A stretch of 64,000 nt of DNA from Brachymonas wangyanguii (GTDB taxonomy: Bacteria; Pseudomonadota; Gammaproteobacteria; Burkholderiales; Burkholderiaceae_C). The position numbers were made by a program, and so were the translations under genes. Positions 52,077 to 59,950 of the stretch are shown here, piece after piece (position 1 is the stretch's first letter; every line of letters starts with the position of its first letter). The stretch spans positions 2,170,001 to 2,234,000 of the forward strand of contig NZ_CP173677.1 of the NCBI RefSeq assembly GCF_045055315.1, written 5' to 3'. The notes below the pieces were generated by a model, which worked only from the letters and a program-made list of their open reading frames with translations, was not told where the DNA came from and ran no database searches.

Positions 52077-53410
52077 GGCCGCTTCTCCTGCACCACCAGC
52101 ACCCGCCCCGCCAACCACACCAGCACCAGCACCGGCAGCCCCAGCAGCGCCGTGCTGGTAAAGAAGGTGGCGTAACCAAACTGGTCCACAAACGCGCCAG
52201 ACCAGCCGGCCACGAACTTGGGCAGCAGCAGCATCAGCGACGAGAACAGCGCATACTGCGTGGCGGAATACTGGATATTGGTCAGGCTGGACAAATAGGC
52301 AATAAAGGCTGCCGAGGCGATGCCGCCGGCCAGGTTGTCAGCCGAGACCACCAGGATCAGGGCGTTGACGTCATGGCCGTGTCCGGCCAGCCAGGCAAAC
52401 AGCAGGTTGCTGATGGCACTGGTGATCGCGCCCAGCATCAGGATGCGCATCACGCCAAAGCGCATGGACAGGATGCCGCCTACATAGGCCCCCACCAGCG
52501 TCATGATGACGCCGTAGATCTTGGTCACCGCCGCCACTTCGGCCTTGGTGTACTGCATGTCCACGTAAAAAGGATTGGCCATGATGCCCATCACCACATC
52601 GCTGATGCGGTACACGCCAATCAGCGCCAGAATCAGCGCGGCCTGCCAGCGGTAGCGGCGGAAGAAATCGGCAAAGGGATCGACCAGGGTCTGGCGCAGC
52701 CATTCGCCCGGGGTGCGCGGACTGGGCTGTGCCACCGGTACCGGCTCAGGGGCCAGCAGCACCGTCACGATGCCCACCAGCATGGAAGCTGCCATCACCA
52801 GATAGGCGGTCATCCAGGCCTGGTTCTGGTAGCCGCTGCCGGCGGTTTCCGCCCCCGCTGCCAGCCACAGCACACCGGCACCAGCCCAGATCATGGCCAG
52901 GCGGTAGCCGGTCTGGTAAGTGGCGGCCAGCGCCGCCTGTTTTTCGGTTTCGGCCGATTCGATACGGAAGGCATCGAGCGCAATGTCCTGCGTGGCCGAG
53001 CTGAAGGCCACCACCAGCGCCGCCGCCGTGACGGCAAACAGGCCCTGCTGCGGGTTGCCCAGCGCCATGGCCACCAGCCCGCCCACGATGCCCAGCTGGG
53101 CCAGCAGCAGCCAGCTGCGCCGCCGGCCCAGCCAGCGTGTCAGCAGCGGAATCGGCACCCGGTCCACCAGCGGGGCCCAGACCCACTTGAAGCCATAGGC
53201 CAGGCCCACCCAGCTCAGAAAACCGATGGTGGCACGGTCGATACCGGCCTCGCGCAGGCGAAAGCTCAGGGTGCCCAATACCAGCAACAAGGGCAGGCCG
53301 GCCGAGAAACCCAGCGCCAGCATGCGCAGGCTGGCCGGCTCCAGGTAGACGCGCAGGGATTCGCGCCAGGTCGGGCGCGTGGCAGCGGCAGTTTCAGAAG
53401 ATGCAGACAT
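52073..53410 (-). CDS. ampG: AmpG-type muropeptide transporter (MFS)
   Basis: Inner membrane major facilitator family permease, 445 residues, 12 or more predicted helices, importing anhydromuropeptides for cell wall recycling. Typical AmpG segments: LALGFSAGLPLLLVLGTLSFRLREAGI, WVGLAYGFKWVWAPLVDRVP, SATQDIALDAFRIE and ADNLAGGIASAAFIAYLSSLTNIQYSATQYALFSSL. ATG 53410 was chosen; a 70-residue upstream extension is composed of low-complexity antisense codons. Overlaps galE by four bases. Confidence 0.92.
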   Translation of the reverse strand: MSASSETAAATRPTWRESLRVYLEPASLRMLALGFSAGLPLLLVLGTLSFRLREAGIDRATIGFLSWVGLAYGFKWVWAPLVDRVPIPLLTRWLGRRRSWLLLAQLGIVGGLVAMALGNPQQGLFAVTAAALVVAFSSATQDIALDAFRIESAETEKQAALAATYQTGYRLAMIWAGAGVLWLAAGAETAGSGYQNQAWMTAYLVMAASMLVGIVTVLLAPEPVPVAQPSPRTPGEWLRQTLVDPFADFFRRYRWQAALILALIGVYRISDVVMGIMANPFYVDMQYTKAEVAAVTKIYGVIMTLVGAYVGGILSMRFGVMRILMLGAITSAISNLLFAWLAGHGHDVNALILVVSADNLAGGIASAAFIAYLSSLTNIQYSATQYALFSSLMLLLPKFVAGWSGAFVDQFGYATFFTSTALLGLPVLVLVWLAGRVLVVQEKRP

Positions 53411-53498
53411 GGTCAACGTTGTATCACGCCCCGGAGCCAATTCAGCGGGCTGGCGGCATCTTTTGCCATACTGCGGCAGATGCCATGGAGGCGCCCGA

Positions 53499-54137
53499 TC
53501 AGGTGCCCGCCACAAACGGGTTGCTGACGCGCTCGCGGCCAAATGTGCTTTCCGGGCCGTGGCCGGGAATGAACACGGTGTCGTTGCCCATGGGCCACAG
53601 GCGCTGCGTGATGCTGGCAATCAGCGTGTCGTAATCGCCACCGGGGAAGTCGGTTCGGCCAATGGAGCCAGCAAACAGCACGTCGCCGACAAAGGCGCGA
53701 TTCGCTTCCGGCGAATAGAACACCACATGGCCCGGCGTATGGCCCGGGCAGTGGCGCACCTGCAGCGTGCTCTTGCCCACCTGCACCGTATCGCCATCCA
53801 CCAGCCAGCGCGTCGGCGTGAACACGCGCGCCGGCGGAAAACCGTAGTTGACCGCCGTCTGCGGCAGCGCGTCGATCCAGTACTGGTCGCCTTCGTGCGG
53901 GCCGATGATGGGCAGGTCCAGATGCTCGGCCAGGTCGGCGGTGCCGGCGCAGTGGTCCACGTGGCAGTGCGTCAGCAGGATCTGCTTGAGCTGGATGCCC
54001 TGCTTCTCGGCAAAGGCCAGCAGGCGCGGCAGGTCGCCGCCCGGATCCACCACCGCGCCTTCCATGGTCTGGTCGCACCAGAGGATGGAGCAGTTCTGCT
54101 GGAACGGGGTCACGGGGATGGTGTGGTAGTGCAGCAT
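53499..54137 (-). CDS. Metallo-beta-lactamase fold hydrolase (glyoxalase II-like)
   Basis: Binuclear zinc hydrolase of 212 residues. Metal motif His57-x-His59-x-Asp61-His62 (THCHVDH), later HCPGHTPGHVVFY, FVGDVLFAGSIGRTDFPGGD and FIPGHGPESTFGRER, all characteristic of the YcbL/glyoxalase II-like group. The exact thioester substrate is unknown. It begins one base from the xthA stop, so the two genes are likely co-transcribed. Confidence 0.9.
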   Translation of the reverse strand: MLHYHTIPVTPFQQNCSILWCDQTMEGAVVDPGGDLPRLLAFAEKQGIQLKQILLTHCHVDHCAGTADLAEHLDLPIIGPHEGDQYWIDALPQTAVNYGFPPARVFTPTRWLVDGDTVQVGKSTLQVRHCPGHTPGHVVFYSPEANRAFVGDVLFAGSIGRTDFPGGDYDTLIASITQRLWPMGNDTVFIPGHGPESTFGRERVSNPFVAGT

Positions 54138-54138
54138 G

Positions 54139-54939
54139 TCAGCTCCCTTGCAGGGTAAAGTCGTAATCGATGGTGATCGGCGCGTGGTCCGAGAACTTCT
54201 CGTCCTTGTAGATGGACTCGGTATGCGCGTGGCGCGCCAGTGCCGGCGTCGCCAGGTGGTAATCCAGACGCCAGCCCACGTTCTTGGCATAGGCCTGGCC
54301 GCGGTTGCTCCACCAGGTGTAGCACTCGTCGGTGGCTTCGGGCTTGAGCTGGCGGTACACGTCCACGATGCCGGCCTCGGCCAGCAAGCGCGTCATCCAG
54401 GCGCGCTCCTCGGGCAGGAAGCCGCTGTTCTTGCGGTTGCCCTTCCAGTTTTTCAGGTCGATCTCGTTGTGCGCGATATTCACGTCGCCACACAGGATAA
54501 ATTCGCGGTTCTGCTTGAGCTCCAGCAGGTAGGGATACATCTCGTCCAGGAATCGGTACTTGGCAGCCTGGCGCAGCTCCCCCGAAGATCCGCTCGGGAA
54601 ATAGCAGCTGATGATGGACAGCGCGCGCTGCGGCGTATCAAAGCGCAGCTCGATATAGCGGCCTTCAGCATCAAATTCGGGCGAGCCATAGCCGATGCGC
54701 ACATCGCTGGGCTCATGCCGGGTGTAGATGCCGACGCCTGAATAGCCCTTCTTCTCGGCAAAGTGGAAGTAGCCCTGCATCTCCGCCAGCACCTCGAACT
54801 TGCCCACGATGTCGGCCTGCTGCGCCTTCACCTCCTGGACACACATACAATCAGGGGCATGCGCTGCCAGCCAGGGTTCCAGACCCTTGGTGGTGGCCGA
54901 GCGGATGCCGTTGAGGTTGAGACTGGTCAAGCGAAACAC
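54139..54939 (-). CDS. xthA: Exodeoxyribonuclease III
   Basis: AP endonuclease/3'-5' exonuclease of base excision repair, 266 residues. GTG 54939 is the start, with AAGGAG about ten bases upstream; it gives the family N-terminus FRLTSLNLNGIRSA. A longer frame to 54993 or beyond is not supported and would overlap pyrE. Catalytic segments: VQEVKAQ, GYSGVGIYTR, CGDVNIAHNEIDLKN, and KFSDHAPITIDYDF. The gene is divergent from pyrE, with 52 bases between the starts. Confidence 0.95.
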   Translation of the reverse strand: MFRLTSLNLNGIRSATTKGLEPWLAAHAPDCMCVQEVKAQQADIVGKFEVLAEMQGYFHFAEKKGYSGVGIYTRHEPSDVRIGYGSPEFDAEGRYIELRFDTPQRALSIISCYFPSGSSGELRQAAKYRFLDEMYPYLLELKQNREFILCGDVNIAHNEIDLKNWKGNRKNSGFLPEERAWMTRLLAEAGIVDVYRQLKPEATDECYTWWSNRGQAYAKNVGWRLDYHLATPALARHAHTESIYKDEKFSDHAPITIDYDFTLQGS

Positions 54940-54991
54940 CTGGCGTGCACTCCTTTGTTGATTCTGTACAGTTGATTGATCGGACAAACCC

Positions 54992-55687
54992 ATGAACCAG
55001 CCCGCTAACACCCCTTCCCAGGACTCCCTTGCCCAGGACTTTGTGGCATTTGCAGTGGATTGCGGGGTGCTGTGCTTTGGCAGCTTCACGACCAAGGCCG
55101 GTCGCCAATCGCCCTATTTCTTCAATGCCGGCCTGTTCAACGATGGCGCCATGCTGGGCCGGCTGGCTCAATTCTATGCTGAACGCATCATCGCCAGCGG
55201 CATCCAGTTCGACATGCTGTTCGGCCCGGCCTACAAGGGCATCCCGCTGGTCGCGGCCGTGGCGGTGGAACTGGCGCGCCTGGGCCGCAACCTGCCGTTT
55301 GCCTACAACCGCAAGGAAGCCAAGGACCACGGCGAAGGCGGCAGCCTGGTGGGCGCGCCGCTGCTGGGCCGCGTGCTGATCGTCGATGACGTGATGTCGG
55401 CCGGCACTGCCGTACGTGAATCGATTGCCCTGATCCAGGCCGCCGGCGCCACGCCGTCAGCCGTGGCGGTGGCGCTGGACCGTCAGGAAATGGCGACCGA
55501 AAACGGCCAGGACGTGCCCTACAGCGCCGTGCAGTACGTGCGCCGCGAACTCGGCATGGATGTCTGCGCCATTGCTTCGCTGGACGACCTGCTGGGTTAC
55601 CTGCAGCAGCCGCAGCACGCCAGCGCGGAGCTGGCTGCCAGCCATGCGCAGGTGCTGGCCTACCGCGAACGCTACGGCGTGCGCTAG
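54992..55687 (+). CDS. pyrE: Orotate phosphoribosyltransferase
   Basis: Pyrimidine synthesis enzyme converting orotate and PRPP to OMP, 231 residues. KAGRQSPYFFNAGLF near residue 37, FGPAYKGIPLVAAVAV, YNRKEAKDHGEGG and the PRPP-binding VLIVDDVMSAGTAVRE (about 129-144). ATG 54992 is preceded by weak GGAC. Its stop codon overlaps the stop of the convergent TauE gene (shared CTAG). Confidence 0.96.
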   Translation: MNQPANTPSQDSLAQDFVAFAVDCGVLCFGSFTTKAGRQSPYFFNAGLFNDGAMLGRLAQFYAERIIASGIQFDMLFGPAYKGIPLVAAVAVELARLGRNLPFAYNRKEAKDHGEGGSLVGAPLLGRVLIVDDVMSAGTAVRESIALIQAAGATPSAVAVALDRQEMATENGQDVPYSAVQYVRRELGMDVCAIASLDDLLGYLQQPQHASAELAASHAQVLAYRERYGVR

Positions 55688-56445
55688 GCCTTCAGGAAGG
55701 CGTCGTAACCGGTCTTGAGCACCAGCGCCAGCACCACCAGGATAAAGGCGATGCGCACAAAGCCGCTGCCGTGCTTGAGCGCCATGCGCGAACCGATCAG
55801 GCTGCCAACCACATTGGCTACAGCCATCGCCAGGCCCAACTGCCACCAGACATGGCCCTTGCTGGCAAACAGCGCAATCGCCGCCACGTTGGTGCTGACG
55901 TTGATCAGCTTGGCACCGGCCGAGGCGTGCAGGAAGTCATAACCGAGCACGCGCACCAGCAGGAACACCAGGAAGCTGCCGGTACCGGGGCCAAAAAAAC
56001 CGTCATAGACACCCAGCGCCAGACCGATCAGGCTGGCCGCCAGGATCTCGTTGCGACCGACCCAGCGCGGCGTATGCTGCGTACCCAGATCCTTCTTGAC
56101 CAGGGTGTAGGCCAGGATCAGCAGCAGCACGAAGGGCAGCGCCTTGCGCAGGAAATCCGGGTTCACCATGGTCACCAGCCAGGCGCCGACAAAGGAGCCG
56201 GCAAAACCAGCCGCAGCGGCCGGCAGCATGGCACGCCAGGGCATACGCACACGCCGGCTGAACTGCCAGGTGGCAAAGGTGGTGCCCCAGACCGAGGCCG
56301 ACTTGTTGGTGCCCAGCAGCGTCGCCGGCACCATGTTCGGGAAGGTCGCAAACAGCGCCGGCACCAGGATCAGGCCGCCGCCGCCCACGATCGCGTCCAC
56401 AAAGCCGGCAAACAGCGATGCCGCGATGACGATAAACCAGTCCAT
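55684..56445 (-). CDS. TauE/SafE-type sulfite exporter family permease
   Basis: Membrane protein of 253 residues with seven to eight predicted helices. Duplicated family motifs appear as AGFVDAIVGGGGLILVPAL and LGVYDGFFGPGTGSFLVFLL. These proteins carry sulfite, sulfonate or related anions; the substrate is not known. ATG 56445 is used, with two TTG codons just before it as alternatives. Convergent with pyrE and 70 bases downstream of secF on the same strand. Confidence 0.88.
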   Translation of the reverse strand: MDWFIVIAASLFAGFVDAIVGGGGLILVPALFATFPNMVPATLLGTNKSASVWGTTFATWQFSRRVRMPWRAMLPAAAAGFAGSFVGAWLVTMVNPDFLRKALPFVLLLILAYTLVKKDLGTQHTPRWVGRNEILAASLIGLALGVYDGFFGPGTGSFLVFLLVRVLGYDFLHASAGAKLINVSTNVAAIALFASKGHVWWQLGLAMAVANVVGSLIGSRMALKHGSGFVRIAFILVVLALVLKTGYDAFLKA

Positions 56446-56470
56446 CAACAAACCCCTTTTCAGAAGGCAA

Positions 56471-56495
56471 CAAGGCCTGCTGTGCGCAGGCCTTG
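56471..56495 (-). terminator. Hairpin after secF
   Basis: A perfect 10-bp inverted repeat (CAAGGCCTGC / GCAGGCCTTG) with a five-base loop lies 20 bases past the secF stop. The minus-strand T run that follows is short, so it is a probable but not strong terminator for yajC-secD-secF. Confidence 0.6.
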
Positions 56496-56515
56496 CTGTC
56501 TGTCAGGCCAGGTCG

Positions 56516-57463
56516 TCAGACCACGGCACCCGCGTTCGGATCGTCACGCGGATCCTTGCGCTGTGGCTTGACCAGGTCTTCGCGCTTGATGCCCAGCCAC
56601 ATGGCAATGGCAGCCGCCACGAACACCGAGGAGTAGATGCCGAACACGATACCGATGGTCAGCGCCAGCGAGAAGTAGTGCAGCGCCTGGCCACCGAAGA
56701 TCAGCATCGCCAGCACCATGGTCTCGGTAGAACCGTGGGTGATCATGGTCCGGCTGATGGTGCTGGTGATCGCATGGTTGATCACCTCGACCGTGTTCAT
56801 CTTGCGGTAGCGGCGGAAGGTTTCGCGGATACGGTCAAAAATGATCACCGACTCGTTCACCGAATAGCCCAGCACCGCCAGCACCGCCGCCAGCACAGAG
56901 AGTGAGAACTCCCACTGGAAGAAGGCAAAGAAGCCCAGGATGATGACGATGTCGTGCATGTTGGCGATCACCGCCGACACCGCGTACTTCCACTCGAAGC
57001 GGATCGCCAGGTAGATGATGATGCCGAGGATCACGAAACCGAGCGCCTTCAGGCCGTTGTGGAACAGTTCCTGCCCCACTTGCGGCCCGATGAACTCGAC
57101 ACGCCGCAGCGTCACGTCCGGGTTGGCGGTCTGCAGTGCCGCCAGTACCTGGTCACTCTGCTGGGCCGAAGTCACGCCTTCCACCAGCGGCAGGCGGATC
57201 ATCACTTCCTGCGAAGAGCCGAAGTTCTGGATCAGCACGTCCTGGTAACCGAGGCCGGAAACCGTATCACGCACCTGCTCGATCTTGGCCGGCTGGCTGT
57301 AGGCCACCTCCATCACGGTACCGCCGGTGAATTCCACCGACAGGTGCAGGCCACGCGTGACCAGGAAGAACACGGCCAGGGCAAAGGTCGCGAACGAGAT
57401 GATGTTGAAGATCAGCGCATACCGCATGAACGGTATGTCTTTCTTGATCCGGAAAAACTCCAT
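56516..57463 (-). CDS. secF: Protein translocase subunit SecF
   Basis: RND-related accessory subunit of the Sec translocon, 315 residues and six predicted helices. First helix after MEFFRIKKDIPFMRY, periplasmic domain with SVEFTGGTVMEVAYSQPA, then the conserved GYSVNESVIIFDRIRE and NHAITSTISRTMITHGST near residues 190-240. Works with SecD in the late, proton-motive-force-driven step of export. Starts 25 bases after secD. Confidence 0.96.
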   Translation of the reverse strand: MEFFRIKKDIPFMRYALIFNIISFATFALAVFFLVTRGLHLSVEFTGGTVMEVAYSQPAKIEQVRDTVSGLGYQDVLIQNFGSSQEVMIRLPLVEGVTSAQQSDQVLAALQTANPDVTLRRVEFIGPQVGQELFHNGLKALGFVILGIIIYLAIRFEWKYAVSAVIANMHDIVIILGFFAFFQWEFSLSVLAAVLAVLGYSVNESVIIFDRIRETFRRYRKMNTVEVINHAITSTISRTMITHGSTETMVLAMLIFGGQALHYFSLALTIGIVFGIYSSVFVAAAIAMWLGIKREDLVKPQRKDPRDDPNAGAVV

Positions 57464-57488
57464 GATGTTGTCCTTGTTCTGTGGCGGA

Positions 57489-59363
57489 TCAGGCCTTGCC
57501 GGCCGCGTCGTCCGTGGGTTTCCAGACCGTGCCGATGGACACCGTCTTCAGCTTGCGCTGGCGGCCATACCAGAGGTTGACCAGACCGCGCGAGAAGAAC
57601 ACGGAGGAGAACATCGAGGTGGCGATACCCAGGCAGTGCACCACGGCAAAACCGCGGATCGGGCCGGAGCCCCAGGCCAGCAGCGCCAGACCGGCGATCA
57701 GCGAAGTCACGTTGGAGTCGATGATGGTGGCCCAGGCGCGGTCATAACCGGCATGGATGGCCGACTGCGGCGCGACCCCGGCACGCAATTCCTCGCGGAT
57801 ACGCTCGTTGATCAGCACGTTGGAGTCAATCGCCATGCCCAGCGTCAGCGCCATGGCCGCCATGCCTGGCAGCGTCAGCGTCGCCTGCAACATGGACAGC
57901 ACGGCAATCAGCAGCAGCAGGTTGACCGTCAGCGCAATCGCCGAGAACACGCCGAACAGGTGGTAGTAGACGATCATGAACAGGGTCACTGCAGCGAAAC
58001 CCCAGGCCACGCTCTTGAAACCCTTCTCGATGTTGTCGGCACCCAGGCTCGGACCGATGGTGCGCTCTTCCACGATTTCCATCGGCGCCGCCAGCGAGCC
58101 GGCACGCAGCAGCAGCGAGGTGTCGGCAGCTTCCTGCGTCGTCATGCGACCGCTGATCTGCACGCGGCCACCGCCGATTTCGGTACGGATCACCGGATCG
58201 GTCACGACTTCGCCCTTGCCCTTCTCGAATAGCAGGATGGCCATGCGCTTGCCGACGTTGTCACGCGTGATGTTGCGGAAAATCGTGCTGCCCTTGCTGT
58301 CCAGCGTCAGGTTGACGGTGGGTTCCTGGGTCTGGCTGTCGAAGCCCGGCTGCGCATCGGTCAGGTTCTCGCCGGTGAGCACCACCTGCTTCTTGACGAT
58401 GACGGTACGGCCTTCGCGGTTGAGGAATTTCTCGCTGCCAAACGGCACCGGGCCACTGCCCATTTCGGCGGCACGGCCTTCGGTGCTTTCATCCACCATG
58501 CGCAGTTCCAGCGTGGCGGTACGGCCCAGGATTTCCTTGGCCTTGGCGGTGTCCTGCACGCCCGGCAGCTGCACCACCACGCGATCCAGGCCCTGCTGCT
58601 GGATCACTGGCTCGGCCACGCCCAGCTCGTTGATGCGGTTCTGCAGCGTCAGGATGTTCTGCTTGAGCGCCTGCTCCTGGAAGCGGGTCGCCTCGGCCGG
58701 CTTGTAGCGCGCCACCACGCGGTTGGCATCGCCCTGCTGCAGCTCGGCCTGCAGCTCCATCACGTTGTCCTGGATCGCGTTGCGCGCCTGCTCGGCAGTC
58801 GCGGCATCGGCAAAGATGGTCTCGATGGTGTCGCCATTGCGCACCACGTCGGTGTAGCGCAGCTCCTTGTCACGCATCAGCGTGCGGATGTCGCTGGCAA
58901 AGGAATCGAGGCGCTTGCTGAGCGCGGTCTGCATGTCGACCTGCAACATGAAGTGCACGCCACCACGCAGGTCCAGGCCCAGGTACATCGGCTTGGAGTG
59001 CAGCGCCGTCAGCCAGGCCGGCGAACGCGACACCAGGTTCAGCGCCACCACATAGGACGGATCGGCCGCATCCGGGTTGAGCGTGCGCTCGACCACATCA
59101 CGCGCCTTCAGCTGCTGGTCCGGCGAACCGAAGCGCACCAGCAGGTGGTTGTTTTCGAGCGTGACGACATCGGGCGTGAGCTGTTCTGCCGCCAGGGCAG
59201 CCTGCACGCGCTCCTGCACGCCACTGTCCACCGTGACGGTGGAACGCATGGACGACACCTGCACCGCAGGCGCCTCGCCAAAGAAGTTGGGCAGCGTGTA
59301 GATCAGTCCGATCAGCACGGCCACCAGCATGACTAGGTATTTCCAGACCGGATAACGGTTCAT
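57489..59363 (-). CDS. secD: Protein translocase subunit SecD
   Basis: Large RND-like accessory subunit of the Sec translocon, 624 residues. N-terminal MNRYPVWKYLVMLVAVLIGLIYTLPNFFG, a large periplasmic P1 region, GLDLRGGVHFMLQVD, VVQLPGVQDTAKAKEILG, and the TM4 segment with ALTLGMAIDSNVLINERIREEL. It sits between yajC (116-base gap) and secF in the usual order, though tgt, often the first gene in this operon, is not upstream here. Confidence 0.97.
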   Translation of the reverse strand: MNRYPVWKYLVMLVAVLIGLIYTLPNFFGEAPAVQVSSMRSTVTVDSGVQERVQAALAAEQLTPDVVTLENNHLLVRFGSPDQQLKARDVVERTLNPDAADPSYVVALNLVSRSPAWLTALHSKPMYLGLDLRGGVHFMLQVDMQTALSKRLDSFASDIRTLMRDKELRYTDVVRNGDTIETIFADAATAEQARNAIQDNVMELQAELQQGDANRVVARYKPAEATRFQEQALKQNILTLQNRINELGVAEPVIQQQGLDRVVVQLPGVQDTAKAKEILGRTATLELRMVDESTEGRAAEMGSGPVPFGSEKFLNREGRTVIVKKQVVLTGENLTDAQPGFDSQTQEPTVNLTLDSKGSTIFRNITRDNVGKRMAILLFEKGKGEVVTDPVIRTEIGGGRVQISGRMTTQEAADTSLLLRAGSLAAPMEIVEERTIGPSLGADNIEKGFKSVAWGFAAVTLFMIVYYHLFGVFSAIALTVNLLLLIAVLSMLQATLTLPGMAAMALTLGMAIDSNVLINERIREELRAGVAPQSAIHAGYDRAWATIIDSNVTSLIAGLALLAWGSGPIRGFAVVHCLGIATSMFSSVFFSRGLVNLWYGRQRKLKTVSIGTVWKPTDDAAGKA

Positions 59364-59479
59364 GGCAGATTCTTTCCATCAAGCGGTTGCCGCTGGCAGC
59401 AGCGGCAACCAGTCGCCCCTGGTACGGCCGGGGCGTGGCCGAAGCCGGTGCAGGCAGACGCCTGCACCCGGGAAGCAGA

Positions 59480-59800
59480 TTACTTCAGCGTACCCTTGGG
59501 CAGCACCTGCACCACGGCGCTGCGCTGCAGCTGGATCTCGACGCCATCGGCGATCTGCACGTTGATGTTGGTGTCGCGCACGCTGGTCACCTTGCCCAGG
59601 ATGCCGCCGGCCGTCACGACCTCGTCGCCGGGAGCCAGCGCCTCGACCATGGACTTGTGCTCTTTCTGCTTCTTCATCTGGGGACGGATCATGATGAAGT
59701 ACAGGACCGCGAACATCGCGATCATGGGCAGGAAGGACATCAGGGAAGAGGCGGTATCGGCACCGGCTGCAGCCTGTGCGTAAGCGTTGGAAATGAACAC
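59480..59800 (-). CDS. yajC: Sec translocon accessory protein YajC
   Basis: Small single-helix inner membrane protein, 106 residues, that associates with SecDF. GTG start at 59800 with AGGAG seven bases upstream gives the betaproteobacterial N-terminus FISNAYAQ; the longer frame to 59869 runs through two palindromes and is not likely coding. One membrane helix at about 19-37 (FLPMIAMFAVLYFIMIRPQMKKQKEH) and a cytoplasmic domain with GDEVVTAGGILGKV. Confidence 0.92.
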   Translation of the reverse strand: MFISNAYAQAAAGADTASSLMSFLPMIAMFAVLYFIMIRPQMKKQKEHKSMVEALAPGDEVVTAGGILGKVTSVRDTNINVQIADGVEIQLQRSAVVQVLPKGTLK

Positions 59801-59828
59801 GGAAACTCCTGTTTTTAAGGGATGTATG

Positions 59829-59857
59829 GTTTGCCGGCAAACGCGTCTGATCAGACG
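59829..59857. repeat. Two adjacent perfect palindromes ahead of yajC
   Basis: GTTTGCCGGCAAAC (59829-59842) and CGTCTGATCAGACG (59844-59857) are both perfect 14-bp palindromes separated by one base. They lie 29 and 44 bases upstream of the yajC GTG. Loopless palindromes are more like protein-binding DNA sites than RNA hairpins. No known operator is recognised. Confidence 0.7.
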
Positions 59858-59950
59858 AATCGCAGGCATGCAACCGACTATTGTAATTCCTTCGGCTTTT
59901 CCGATCGGGACAATCCTGTTACAAGGCAGTACAACCGGGCGGCAGCCTGT

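Noticed and set aside
54970..54985. FNR-like TTGATTGATC in the xthA-pyrE gap
   Set aside because: The right half-site does not form ATCAA at the required four-base spacing, and neither gene has an expected oxygen link.
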